Shown here: one piece after another, positions 18,160 to 28,350 of the stretch
How positions within the stretch are numbered: position 1 is the stretch's first letter
Layout of the letters: every line of letters begins with the position of its first letter
From: Richelia sinica FACHB-800
Lineage (GTDB): Bacteria > Cyanobacteriota > Cyanobacteriia > Cyanobacteriales > Nostocaceae
Assembly: GCF_014698825.1 (NCBI RefSeq)
Contig: NZ_JACJTT010000036.1
Coordinates: 1 to 56,400 of the forward strand
Length of the DNA stretch: 56,400 nucleotides
Direction of reading: 5' to 3'
Made by a program: the position numbers and the translations under genes
Notes under the pieces: model-generated
The model's database searches: none
What the model was told of the DNA's origin: nothing
The model's input: only the letters and a program-made list of their open reading frames with translations

Positions 18160-18191
18160 AAATCCCCCAGTGCCTACTCTGGGGGATTTTG
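18159..18191 (+). terminator. Rho-independent terminator after hrcA operon
   Basis: A 12-bp perfect stem, AAAATCCCCCAG (18159-18170) with CTGGGGGATTTT (18179-18190), has an 8-nt loop and its own T-run. Confidence 0.9.
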
Positions 18192-18455
18192 GCTTAATAT
18201 CAGGGTGTAATTGAATTCTATTCCTCATCCTAATTTTGGGGATGTAGTGTAGCGGCCTAAATGGGTATGGCATCTGAGGGTTGACAGTCCCAAACATGAA
18301 AGATTGCAAACTTACCTCAATCGTTTTATCAGCAACAAACCTGTCATTTGAGGTAAATTTATCACCAATAATATAGTGGAAAAGATGAACTTTTCTGGTC
18401 TTAAATCCACCTCAAAAACCCTCACATGGCTAGGATTGAGCATAGTTAACAACCA

Positions 18456-19946
18456 TTATTCAGATAGAGGAAAAATTCCTTCTTGAGTGTAGTTAGAGAC
18501 ACTATATTTAACATTGCCACTATCGTAATAGCGGGATAATGACAGAGATGCTTGATTGACTAATCTGTCATTATTGACATTTTGATAATTAATACTTTCA
18601 ATTTTTGGTGTGGAAGTTTCAGTGTCACCAAATCTCAACTCTAGTCCATCTTCACCAATAGCTACCACTACCGGTGGAAATTGTACTGGTGGTTCAGTTT
18701 TATTTTTAGATTCTGATTGAGCATTGAAAGTAAAGTTTCCTTCTACTACCCGACTAATTAAATCAATGGGAAGAATAGAATCGAAGGGAGGAAACAAAGA
18801 TGGTGAGTCAAAGGAAGGTTGACTGGATGGTGGAGTTTGTTGATTATTGCCATTGACTGATGTATCCATGACAATGGTACGGACTTGACTTTCTGTCAGG
18901 TTGGGGTTGGCACTGAGCATGAGGGCCACTACTCCAGCAACATGAGGTGATGCCATCGATGTGCCACTGTAATACGCATATTGATTATTCGGTAGTGTTG
19001 AATAAATATCTACACCAGGAGCAGTCACATAAGCCATGTCTGTAGAACCAGAACGGTTGGAGAAGTCAGCTAAGTTGTTATTTTGGTCTACTGCTCCCAC
19101 CGCAATACCTGTTTTGTTCGCATACTGTGCAGGATAGGCTGGTTGTGAGCTACCATTGTTACCTGCTGCCATCACCACAATTACACCTTTGCTGCTGGCG
19201 TATTCCAAGGCTGTTTGCAAGTTTTTATTACCAGAATTACCCCCCAGACTTAAGTTAATGACTTTAGCGCCATTATCAACGGCGTAATAAATTCCTTTGG
19301 TGATGGAATTGTAGGAACCTGAACCATTTTCATCTAGGACTTTGACTGCCATAATTTGAGAATCATAGGCAATGCCAGTTATCCCAGAACTGTTATTTTC
19401 AGCGGCAATGGTGCCAGAAACATGAGTACCGTGACCGTTGTTGTCTAAAACGTTATTATTGCCATCGTTAAAGTTCCAGCCGTTGGTATCATCTACATAA
19501 CCATTGCCATCATCATCGATGCCGTTGCCTGCAACTTCTTTGGTATTTGTCCAGATATTATTGTTTAAATCTTCGTGGTTATAGTCTACCCCTGTGTCTA
19601 ATACGGCGACAATTATGCCTTTGCCGGTGTAGCCATTAGCCCAAGCGGTGGGTGCTTTGACCATATCGGCTCCCCAGTTGTTGCCACCTACTGGTGCTAC
19701 ATCTGTATAGGGATTTGCTCCTACAGCTTTGCTGACTGCTGACCCAGCGTTAATTAAACCATAGCCATTATTGCTGTTAAATGTGCCGTTGATGGTAGCA
19801 GTTTCTGTGTTCGTGAATAGTGAACTACTACGACCATAGATACTAATGCTTTTGTCAGCCTGGGTAGTGAACGTTTCTGTTGTGCTACTAGGATTAATTG
19901 CTAATCCTTGATCTGTTGCTAACTTGTTAGTAATATCAAGCTGCAT
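18456..19946 (-). CDS. Subtilisin-like serine protease (S8 family)
   Basis: This 496-aa S8 peptidase has the catalytic triad Asp117 (AVLDTGVDYNHEDL), His172 (NNGHGTHVSGT) and Ser330 (SGTSMASPHVAG), with the oxyanion Asn in AAGNNGSS. A DDDGNG segment (about 144-149) looks like a calcium site found in many cyanobacterial subtilases. No signal peptide is visible; the first ~90 residues are Ser/Thr/Asn-rich, so export may use another route or the protein may act inside the cell. The C-terminal ~110 residues (after about 385) are a low-complexity tail without a known domain. The substrate is unknown. Confidence 0.92.
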   Translation of the reverse strand: MQLDITNKLATDQGLAINPSSTTETFTTQADKSISIYGRSSSLFTNTETATINGTFNSNNGYGLINAGSAVSKAVGANPYTDVAPVGGNNWGADMVKAPTAWANGYTGKGIIVAVLDTGVDYNHEDLNNNIWTNTKEVAGNGIDDDGNGYVDDTNGWNFNDGNNNVLDNNGHGTHVSGTIAAENNSSGITGIAYDSQIMAVKVLDENGSGSYNSITKGIYYAVDNGAKVINLSLGGNSGNKNLQTALEYASSKGVIVVMAAGNNGSSQPAYPAQYANKTGIAVGAVDQNNNLADFSNRSGSTDMAYVTAPGVDIYSTLPNNQYAYYSGTSMASPHVAGVVALMLSANPNLTESQVRTIVMDTSVNGNNQQTPPSSQPSFDSPSLFPPFDSILPIDLISRVVEGNFTFNAQSESKNKTEPPVQFPPVVVAIGEDGLELRFGDTETSTPKIESINYQNVNNDRLVNQASLSLSRYYDSGNVKYSVSNYTQEGIFPLSE

Positions 19947-20405
19947 AAATATTTTACCCTCAAAAATAACATTTTTTTGTCACAGGCTAAACCTAGCAAC
20001 CTCACAGCTTGCTCAAAGTTGCTTCTACATTTTTTGGTCTTTGTCAATAATTACTATGATTTACTCAAGATAAAAAGCTAATTTAGCTACTAAGGAAATA
20101 ATTGCGAATTTAACTGAAGTGACAAATTAGATTTTAAAAATATAGTATACTTAATAAAGTGTATTTTTATTGGATAAAGAGAAATCAAGGAACAATCAAT
20201 AAGTCATTATTTCCTAATTTAAATCATGATTTTGTCAAAATTTTCTTACATATCTCTACTCTATCGGTTACTATATTGAATTTGTGAATTGTAAACTGTG
20301 ATTATTTAACAATATTTGCATTTTCAATATTGATGGGAATAACAAATAGTCAGTAAACAATAAAAAGCAGGATGCACCCGAATACCCTAGAAATTCAGCA
20401 TTGTT
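19947..20405. other. AT-rich spacer upstream of the subtilase
   Basis: This is 459 bases with no gene. It must hold the subtilase promoter on the minus strand and the 3' end of the pentapeptide-repeat gene transcript. No terminator, repeat or RNA was recognised. Confidence 0.4.
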
Positions 20406-21887
20406 TCAACCAGATTGCCGCCAGTTAGTTGGTGCTTCGATATAATCGGGAAGGCGAGTAGTGCGATCGCCTAATGCCACCAAAATTTGTCGTAATTGCA
20501 GATTTTTTGCACCTGTGAGAATCGCCCCGCCTAGCTGCACATCAGCCATTTGAGCATCCAATAAGTTAGCACCCATCAAATTTGCCCAAGACAAGTTAGC
20601 TTCTTCTAGAGTGGCACCGGCAAGATTAGCACCCATCAACTTAGCTTGAGATAAATCAGCTTCTGTCAAACTAGCGGTACTCAGGTCAGCAAAGTATATA
20701 TCGGTGTGCTGTAATTTAGCTGCATTTAAATTTGCCCCTTGTAAATTTGCGCCGGTTAAATTTGCCCCTTGCAAATTCGCACCAATTAATCCAGCTAAAT
20801 GTAAATTAGCTTTTCCTAACTTTGCCCCTTGCAAATTAGCCAAAAATAACTTGGCACCAGACAGATTAGCAGCTTTGAGAGTAGCTTGTTGTAAATTGGC
20901 TTTATAGAGATTTGCATTTTGCAAATTAGCAGAACGTAAACTCGCACCAAACAAATTAGCGGTACGCAAGTTAGCACCACACAAATTAGCACGATTGAGA
21001 TTCGTCCAACTTAAATTAGTTCCCCGCATATTTGCTTTTACCAAACTAGCTTCATAGAGAATTGCACCTGTTAATTGTGCTGCATCTAAATCAGCTTCTC
21101 GTAAATCGCACTCCCTCAAATCAGACCCGCACAAATCAGCCCCACGTAAATCTACGCGTTGCAAATTCGCTTTTGGTAAATCTGCTTTTCGCATATTGGT
21201 ATGACGCAAATCTAACTTATGATTTTCTTTATCTAAGAGATAATTACGTCTACCTATTACCGTCAGTGCTGCTTGAATATCGGTACGGGGTTTCACTAAT
21301 TCTGATTGCCAATGTAAATCTGTTTGCAGGTCAGGATGCACTCTATTTTGGCGTGTTTCCAAATCAACTATTGTTTTATGTTGATGTTCTGGTGCAATGG
21401 GCGCATTTTCTCGCACAAACGCTGTCAGAATTTCCATAATTGTCCAATGTTCTTGGGGGAAATCTTGAGCAACTCGTTCTAAAGCATAAATTGCACCTGT
21501 GCGAGTCTCTACTTTTTCATGTCCAAGTTGGGCTATGGCACCAAGAAAACAGTCGGCAATCACTTTATCTTGAAAGAGTTTGGTATTCTGCATCCCAATT
21601 GCCAAATTCTTCTCAGTAGCGATCGCATTTTTTTGCAACGCTTGTGTCCGTTTAGATATATAATAAGCGTGAATCATCACCCCTAGCCCCAGAAACACTA
21701 TAGCAGTAGTAATTAACGCTTGATTTCTATAAGCTACTTGTTGCTGAATTGATAATTTTTCAAGATTAGGAGATGGAAAAACAATCAAGATTAGAGATAA
21801 AGCAACTATTACTGTGATGACGATAAACCACTTCCAGGTTGTGTCTCTACTTTGAGCAGAGATACCAGCAATATTCTTCACAATCAT
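20406..21887 (-). CDS. Membrane-anchored pentapeptide-repeat protein
   Basis: The 493-aa product has two N-terminal hydrophobic segments (about 19-38 and 55-75), a helical domain with ETRTGAIYALERVAQDFPQ and EILTAFVRENAP (about 125-170), then a long pentapeptide-repeat solenoid (about 215-470) with the A(D/N)LXX pattern (ANLQGANLTGANLQGANL and so on). Such solenoids form right-handed quadrilateral beta-helices; their role in cyanobacteria is mostly unknown. A shorter relative with the same helical domain is encoded just upstream (22114-22806), so the pair probably arose by duplication. Confidence 0.85.
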   Translation of the reverse strand: MIVKNIAGISAQSRDTTWKWFIVITVIVALSLILIVFPSPNLEKLSIQQQVAYRNQALITTAIVFLGLGVMIHAYYISKRTQALQKNAIATEKNLAIGMQNTKLFQDKVIADCFLGAIAQLGHEKVETRTGAIYALERVAQDFPQEHWTIMEILTAFVRENAPIAPEHQHKTIVDLETRQNRVHPDLQTDLHWQSELVKPRTDIQAALTVIGRRNYLLDKENHKLDLRHTNMRKADLPKANLQRVDLRGADLCGSDLRECDLREADLDAAQLTGAILYEASLVKANMRGTNLSWTNLNRANLCGANLRTANLFGASLRSANLQNANLYKANLQQATLKAANLSGAKLFLANLQGAKLGKANLHLAGLIGANLQGANLTGANLQGANLNAAKLQHTDIYFADLSTASLTEADLSQAKLMGANLAGATLEEANLSWANLMGANLLDAQMADVQLGGAILTGAKNLQLRQILVALGDRTTRLPDYIEAPTNWRQSG

Positions 21888-22113
21888 GAGTTGTTACTGA
21901 GATGATTGGGAAAAACAGTATAGCATTTTGCTTTCAATTTGGATATAATTTAGTAGTATTAATTAAATCTTCTACTGAGGGATGGATATTCACCACAGAT
22001 AATTAATAATTTTGGTTATAAAAAATACACTTTTTGTAACTTTATACTTCAATTTATTCAACCTTCAACTATCATCATCTACATTATTATTGTTAATATA
22101 CCTGAATAGAACC

Positions 22114-22806
22114 TTACAATTTTGATTCTCGTAAATTAGCTCTATCTAGATTTACACCAGTTAATTTAGCACCTTTTAAATTAGCCAGAAATAGATTTGC
22201 CTGATGTAAATTAGCGCCAGAAAGGTCAGCACAATCTAAATTAGCTGCATTCAAAATCGCCTCAGATAAGTTAACTAATCTTAGATTAGCTCTTGAAAGT
22301 CGAGCCGCCGTTAAAATCGTACCAGACAAGTTAGCACCTAGCAAATTAGCATCACTGAGATTTGCTTGATAAAGATTGGCTTGTTGTAAATTAGCTCCTG
22401 GTAAATCTAAACCCCGTAAATCTGTATAACTCAAGTCTATTTGTTCATCCATTGAAACCCTATTCATATCTCTACTACAGATGATATGCATGATAGATTG
22501 AAGTAACTGATGGCTTTTACTAGTGAAATTACGTGAACTGTTATCTGTTGCTGTTAAAGGTGCATATTTTTTCACGAATTTACATAGTAAATCTATAATG
22601 ATCCATTGGGATTGGGGATTATGATTAGCAATAGATACTAAATCGTTAATCGCACCTGACCTGGCATCCTCATTTTGATTAGATAGCTGATTAACAACAG
22701 TATTTATATTAGATATACTATATTTATGGTTATAGAAAAATTTTAATTGAGACTTGAGCAAAAATAACCAATTAGGTTGATTAACAAAAACTTGATGGTT
22801 AGACAT
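22114..22806 (-). CDS. Pentapeptide-repeat protein, soluble relative of the neighbour
   Basis: The product is about 230 aa from MSNHQVFVNQPNWLFLL; an in-frame ATG at 22854 would add 16 residues. The helical part (RSGAINDLVSIANHNPQSQW, then DLLCKFVKKYAP) clearly matches the same region of the 493-aa neighbour. About 20 pentapeptide units follow (ANLQQANLYQANLSDANL ...). Unlike the neighbour it has no convincing transmembrane segment. The 226-nt gap to that gene is AT-rich. Function is unknown. Confidence 0.8.
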   Translation of the reverse strand: MSNHQVFVNQPNWLFLLKSQLKFFYNHKYSISNINTVVNQLSNQNEDARSGAINDLVSIANHNPQSQWIIIDLLCKFVKKYAPLTATDNSSRNFTSKSHQLLQSIMHIICSRDMNRVSMDEQIDLSYTDLRGLDLPGANLQQANLYQANLSDANLLGANLSGTILTAARLSRANLRLVNLSEAILNAANLDCADLSGANLHQANLFLANLKGAKLTGVNLDRANLRESKL

Positions 22807-23152
22807 ACTGTTGATGATTAGCGATAAATTAATAAATACAGACGAGAAACCCAAGCTAATACACCCTACAGGCTAAGAATAATTTTTTAAATATACAGGA
22901 TACTGAATTATATAATCATTATAATTAACCACACTTGATGTGGATAATAAACAACAATAAAATAATTCACTTTGCTGGAGATTAATCCGTACCTTTTAAG
23001 ATATAAACTATATTTTGATCTACATGATCATAAAATTACTCACATTATCTGTGTTTATCTGCGGTTAATTAATCATGAGTGTCTCTTCTCTAGAATTTCA
23101 TTTCTGACATGGAAATGCTTACAATAATCGCATACCTTGATTGATATTGTTT

Positions 23153-24286
23153 ATGACTACGAAGTTAGTATTAATTGGTGGAGGTCATAGCCATGCTATT
23201 GTCTTAAAAATGTTTGGGAGTAGACCTCTATCTGGAGTAAGGTTAACTTTAATTACTCCAACCGTATATACACCATATTCGGGAATGTTACCAGGACATA
23301 TTGCTGGTTTGTACAGTTATGATGAATGTCACATTAATTTGCAGAAATTAAGCAATTTTGCTCAAGCAAATTTATATCTTGATCATGTAATCGGCTTGGA
23401 TTTACAGCAACGAAAAGTTTTATGCGCTAACAGACCCGCTATAGAGTTTGATTTACTGTCAATTGATATTGGCAGTATACCGGCTCAATCGTCTATAGTA
23501 GGTGCAGCAGAATATGCGATCGCTGCTAAACCAGTCGCAAAACTGCTAGAACATTGGTACGAAATACAAAAAAAGATAGTAGCAAATCCTCAAGCACCTC
23601 TTGGCATCAGTATTATCGGTGGTGGTGCAGGGGGAGTAGAGTTAGCTTTATCAATGCAAGCCAATTTACACCTACAGGGGGTGAAAAATTCAGAGATTCA
23701 TCTATGGCAGCGAACTCAGCAATTACTACCAAATTACCACTCCTCAGTAGGAAAACTGATGGAGAAAATTCTGATTAACAAACACATTAAATTACATTTA
23801 GGAGAAAACGTAACCACAATTTCACCTGCTAACCACAAAATGTTGGCAATTAGCTGTCAATCTGGGTTAAAAATAGAATCTGATCAAGTGTTTTGTGTCA
23901 CACAGGCATCAGCACCAGCGTGGCTAAAAACAACTGGATTAGCAACTGATGACCAAGGATTTATTTTAGTAGATGATTGTTTACGCTCTGTGAACTGTCC
24001 CTACATCTTTGCAGCAGGTGATATTAGTAAAATGATTAACTATAGCCTTCCTAAAGCGGGTGTATTTGCAGTTCGTCAAGGTCAACCCCTGTGGAAAAAC
24101 TTGTGTCGTACCGTCTTTGGCCAACCACTCAAACCATACAAACCCCAAAAAACATATTTGAGTTTAATTGGTACAGGAGACAAACGCGCTATAGCTAATA
24201 AAGGCAAATTTACTTTACCACCAAGTAAATTAATATGGGACTGGAAAGACTGGATTGATCGCCGTTTTATGGCTCAGTTTGTATGA
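23153..24286 (+). CDS. FAD-dependent oxidoreductase, SelD-associated NDH-2-like type
   Basis: The 377-aa flavoprotein starts MTTKLVLIGGGHSHAIVLKM (FAD-binding GxGxxx-like GGGHSH). It has TPTVYTPYSGMLPGHIAG, a second Rossmann motif IIGGGAGGVELALSM (NAD(P)H site) and the C-terminal FAD motif CPYIFAAGDI. This is the family that occurs as the N-terminal half of SelD fusions and as free-standing proteins in cyanobacteria; here no SelD kinase domain follows. It resembles type II NADH dehydrogenases, but the electron acceptor is not known. The ATG at 23153 is preferred over the TTG at 23141. Confidence 0.82.
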   Translation: MTTKLVLIGGGHSHAIVLKMFGSRPLSGVRLTLITPTVYTPYSGMLPGHIAGLYSYDECHINLQKLSNFAQANLYLDHVIGLDLQQRKVLCANRPAIEFDLLSIDIGSIPAQSSIVGAAEYAIAAKPVAKLLEHWYEIQKKIVANPQAPLGISIIGGGAGGVELALSMQANLHLQGVKNSEIHLWQRTQQLLPNYHSSVGKLMEKILINKHIKLHLGENVTTISPANHKMLAISCQSGLKIESDQVFCVTQASAPAWLKTTGLATDDQGFILVDDCLRSVNCPYIFAAGDISKMINYSLPKAGVFAVRQGQPLWKNLCRTVFGQPLKPYKPQKTYLSLIGTGDKRAIANKGKFTLPPSKLIWDWKDWIDRRFMAQFV

Positions 24287-24450
24287 TTTTTAGTATTAAA
24301 ATATACTACTGAAAGAATTTACCGCAGATTATTAGACGATCGCGTCACAATGTTGATATTTTTGAAATGTAGGGAGTTAACAACTCTAATGGAATAAATC
24401 GACAGTCTTAGTTGCGTTGTCACTCACCTTCCCCAATTCGCTATTTCTCT

Positions 24451-24903
24451 ATGAGTCACCATCTACCCAACACCAGGATACCGGCCCCGTGTATTGTTAA
24501 CACAGGCATTATTGTTAACAAAATTGATATACGGCGATTGCTGACTGATTTAGGTCGAGTTCATTACACTTACACCCAAGGAAAGAAGCTTTTAAGCGAG
24601 GGTGAAGGCGATGTGATGGAAGTATTTGGCGATCCACAAAGGTCTACTTTAGTGGTTAACAATGCCTTGTATCTCAATGTGGATAGTTTTGACTATCTAG
24701 AACTCAAACAGTCTCCTCAAAAAGAAACTTACTTCGATTTAGTTCAAGAAGAGATGTGCTTGCGCCTGATACCGCACTCCACACCCCTACAAGAACGCCG
24801 TGAGCGCCAATTAAGCGCCTGTGCCATCGAGGCCATGATGGATCAAGTATTAGCCGCCAGATGGGATGCAGAACTTGACGACGACTGTTCTGATTCCTTC
24901 TGA
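24451..24903 (+). CDS. Conserved cyanobacterial hypothetical protein
   Basis: The 150-aa product from MSHHLPNTRIPAPCIVNTG resembles a small protein family seen only in cyanobacteria. The sequence reads as a compact alpha/beta protein (KIDIRRLLTDLGRVHYTYTQ, VVNNALYLNVDSFDYLEL) with an acidic C-terminus (DAELDDDCSDSF). No known domain or active site was recognised. The TTG at 24412 would add 13 residues and is less likely. It stands alone, followed by a repeat-rich spacer. Confidence 0.65.
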   Translation: MSHHLPNTRIPAPCIVNTGIIVNKIDIRRLLTDLGRVHYTYTQGKKLLSEGEGDVMEVFGDPQRSTLVVNNALYLNVDSFDYLELKQSPQKETYFDLVQEEMCLRLIPHSTPLQERRERQLSACAIEAMMDQVLAARWDAELDDDCSDSF

Positions 24904-24980
24904 CGAAAGAAATCATATAACCTCTTGGGTAAAACTGTATTGCAGGGTGCAACCCTATTGGTGTCAAATACCTCAATGAG

Positions 24981-25205
24981 GAGGTCAGGAGGTCAGGAGT
25001 TCAGGAGTATGCCTACGGCACGCTGCGCGAACAGAAGTTCAGAAGTTCAGAAGTTCAGAAGTTCAGAAGTTCAGAAGTATGCCTCCGGCACGCTGCGCGA
25101 ACAGGAGTCAGTAGGGGCGGGTTTACAGATATCATCAACTATGAACGAGAATTTTGGTAAACCCGCCCTTACAGGAGTATGGCTAACGCCACGCTGCGCG
25201 AACAG
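24981..25205. repeat. Composite repeat: octamers plus GCCTACGGCACGCTGCGCGA modules
   Basis: Octamers of the AAGTTCAG/GAGTTCAG kind (e.g. 25033-25078) alternate with a module of about 28 nt containing TGCCTACGGCACGCTGCGCG, at about 25007-25034 and 25077-25104, with a variant (GGCTAACGCCACGCTGCGCG) at 25178-25205. The same composite occurs at 36120-36200. Confidence 0.85.
25111..25172. repeat. 62-bp element with 16-bp terminal inverted repeats
   Basis: The ends GTAGGGGCGGGTTTAC (25111-25126) and GTAAACCCGCCCTTAC (25157-25172) are inverted repeats with one mismatch, enclosing 30 bp. It is a MITE-like or hairpin element; no target duplication is obvious. Confidence 0.7.
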
Positions 25206-25354
25206 TATTTTACAACTTCGACTCTGTGGCTTTGTCCTGCCACTATCTCCAGAGGATGCCTTAGTCCATACTGTGTTACCAGAAGCCAAGAAGTGATCAA
25301 AAGTTCCCCTCTTACCTATCGGCAGGGTGGGGCAAATGTTAAGTTGGTCTATGA

Positions 25355-26518
<1,164 letters not shown>

Positions 26519-26582
26519 CCAAACCATGTTAATATACATTTCAACTATTAAAGCTGTGTTGGATAGGTGGATTTAAACAAAC

Positions 26583-26720
26583 ATGGAAGCAGCACTATTA
26601 TTAGCAAAACTGCCTGAAGCATACCAAATCTTTGATCCATTGGTAGATGTTCTCCCTGTTATTCCCGTTTTCTTCTTGCTGTTGGCTTTTGTGTGGCAAG
26701 CAGCAGTGGGTTTCAGGTAA
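26583..26720 (+). CDS. psbK: Photosystem II reaction center protein K
   Basis: This 45-aa gene encodes [20 protein letters not shown] followed by one transmembrane helix and the end WQAAVGFR. The PsbK precursor is cleaved before KLPEAY in other organisms; that sequence is present here. PsbK is a small subunit of the photosystem II core near CP43. It starts 64 nt after tgt and ends before a clear terminator. Confidence 0.96.
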
Positions 26721-26740
26721 ATTAATTTATCTCCAACTCC

Positions 26741-26774
26741 ATGGACAGGTGTATTTCATCTGTCCTATTTTTTT
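26741..26774 (+). terminator. Rho-independent terminator after psbK
   Basis: The stem GGACAG (26743-26748) with CTGTCC (26760-26765) is followed by ATTTTTTT. Confidence 0.75.
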
Positions 26775-26904
26775 GCCTCATTATCTTTGATAAAAGTCAT
26801 ATTTCTTAATGTTTTGCAATAAATTTCATATAATTAAGTAAAATAGTGTATCAATTCTAATCAACACGCAACCAAAGGCCACATTTACAGGAGGAATCAA
26901 CATC

Positions 26905-27201
26905 ATGGGGAATATCAAATTTGTGAAAGAAAACAAAGAAGTAGTGGCAGCAAATGGGGCCAACCTTCGACTCAAAGCCATCGAAAACGGCATTGATCTC
27001 TATAAATTTTTAGGCAAAATGACCAATTGTGGAGGTTATGGTCAGTGTGCCACTTGCGTCGTTGAGATAGTCGCAGGACTAGAAAATCTCTCCCCTCGTA
27101 CAGAAGTAGAAAAACGCAAATTCAAGAAAAAACCAGAAAACTATCGTCTTGCTTGTCAAACCCTAGTAAATGGCCCCGTCAGCGTCGTTACCAAGCCTTA
27201 A
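26905..27201 (+). CDS. 2Fe-2S ferredoxin
   Basis: The 98-aa ferredoxin has cluster ligands Cys42, Cys48, Cys51 and Cys84 ([15 protein letters not shown] ... YRLACQTLV). The C-x5-C-x2-C spacing is unlike the C-x4-C-x2-C of plant-type PetF, placing it nearer the adrenodoxin/thermophilic bacterial style. It is a cyanobacterial 2Fe-2S protein of unknown partner. A strong Shine-Dalgarno, AGGAGG (26889-26894), precedes the ATG by 10 nt, and a TATAAT box lies at 26830-26835. psbM follows 104 nt later. Confidence 0.88.
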   Translation: MGNIKFVKENKEVVAANGANLRLKAIENGIDLYKFLGKMTNCGGYGQCATCVVEIVAGLENLSPRTEVEKRKFKKKPENYRLACQTLVNGPVSVVTKP

Positions 27202-27305
27202 GTTTTCCACCAGTATTACCCACAACAGAAAATTTGCTCTAACTCTGTCAACGATGATGCTATTCTAAAATTGTTGACTGGAAATTAAAGAGAGGCTATC
27301 TCCCC

Positions 27306-27422
27306 ATGCAAGTTAATGACTTGGGATTTGTAGCGAGCATTTTGTTCGTACTAGTTCCCGCCGTTTTTTTAATAGTTCTTTACATTCAAACCGCCAGCCG
27401 CGAAGGTAAAAAAGATTCTTAA
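27306..27422 (+). CDS. psbM: Photosystem II reaction center protein M
   Basis: The 38-aa product starts [20 protein letters not shown], is a single membrane helix, and ends [10 protein letters not shown]. PsbM sits at the dimer interface of photosystem II. An AGAGAGG Shine-Dalgarno lies about 11 nt upstream. The gene ends just before a terminator shared with the convergent universal-stress gene. Confidence 0.95.
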   Translation: MQVNDLGFVASILFVLVPAVFLIVLYIQTASREGKKDS

Positions 27423-27436
27423 TGTGGCTATAACAT

Positions 27437-27471
27437 AAAAAGCCCCTACACTAAATTTGTGCAGGGGTTTT
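27437..27471. terminator. Bidirectional terminator between psbM and Usp gene
   Basis: AAAAGCCCCTACAC pairs with GTGCAGGGGTTTTT (one mismatch) around a 7-nt loop. A- and T-runs on both flanks fit use from both sides. Confidence 0.85.
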
Positions 27472-27498
27472 TATTTATCAACCGCTTTGAGTCAAATG

Positions 27499-28350
27499 TT
27501 AACCAACCGTCCGCGCCAGCAACACAGGACAAGTTGCATTAACACGAACATAGTCTGACAAAGACGCACCCACAAGCCTATCTAAATCCACAAAACTCTT
27601 AGCAATAGATGGCCGTCTGTCTGGAGACCCGATTAACAATAAATCTACATTTAATTCCTCAGCCAAACGACAAATTTCTTCCCCAGGTTTACCGCAGCTA
27701 GTCACACAACGTACCGGAATACCTTGTTTTTCGGCTTCAACTACCGCTTGTCCTAAAACAGTATTTCTCTCTGGCTTAATTTCAGTAATACCTGATAATT
27801 TACCACCTAAATCAGTGCTGATATTAGCCAAAATTAATTGGCCACCTCCAACACCTCGTAATAAAAATAGGGCTAATTTCAGGCAATTTTGCGAGGCATC
27901 AGAGTTATCTATTGCCACCATGACTCGGTTAATTTTTTTGACATAAATATCATCTTTAACCAGTAACATGGGGCGAGAAGATAACTGGAAAACATACTGA
28001 CTGACAGAGTTCGACAAAATGGATTGTAAGCGTTTTAATCCCCGTGAACCCATAATAATCAAGTCAGTGTCAATTTCATTTGCAACTTGACAAACTACGT
28101 CTTTGGGGTCTCCTTGGCGCAAAATCGAAGAGACTTTAGCAGGATCTAGATTTAAAGACTGAATGGCATTAGCTAGAATCTTACCGCCTTCTTCCCACTT
28201 CGCAGTCATTGATGCAGCAGTGCTTTGGGGGGGAACTACATGCAAAACAGTAACTGTTGCACTTTGAATTGAAGGCATTTCGCTCAAGCGTTTGAGCATT
28301 TCTTCCGCGTGTCCTAGTCCAGAGACAGCCAACAAAATTTTTTCTATCAT
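27499..28350 (-). CDS. Tandem universal stress protein (two UspA domains)
   Basis: The 283-aa protein consists of two Usp domains (about 1-132 and 138-283). Domain 1 has LLAVSGLGHAEEML and DLIIMGSRGLKRLQSILSNSV with SSRPMLLVKD; domain 2 has VMVAIDNSDASQNCLKLAL and DLLLIGSPDRRPS with TCPVLLARTV. The G-x2-G-x9-G(S/T) ATP-binding signature is recognisable in domain 1 and degenerate in domain 2, so nucleotide binding may differ. It is probably cytoplasmic, and its physiological role is unknown. It is monocistronic, convergent with psbM. Confidence 0.9.
   Translation of the reverse strand: MIEKILLAVSGLGHAEEMLKRLSEMPSIQSATVTVLHVVPPQSTAASMTAKWEEGGKILANAIQSLNLDPAKVSSILRQGDPKDVVCQVANEIDTDLIIMGSRGLKRLQSILSNSVSQYVFQLSSRPMLLVKDDIYVKKINRVMVAIDNSDASQNCLKLALFLLRGVGGGQLILANISTDLGGKLSGITEIKPERNTVLGQAVVEAEKQGIPVRCVTSCGKPGEEICRLAEELNVDLLLIGSPDRRPSIAKSFVDLDRLVGASLSDYVRVNATCPVLLARTVG

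Noticed and set aside
24925-25296. ORF through the repeat cluster before tgt
   Set aside because: It consists of translated tandem repeats; no family resemblance and no suitable start.
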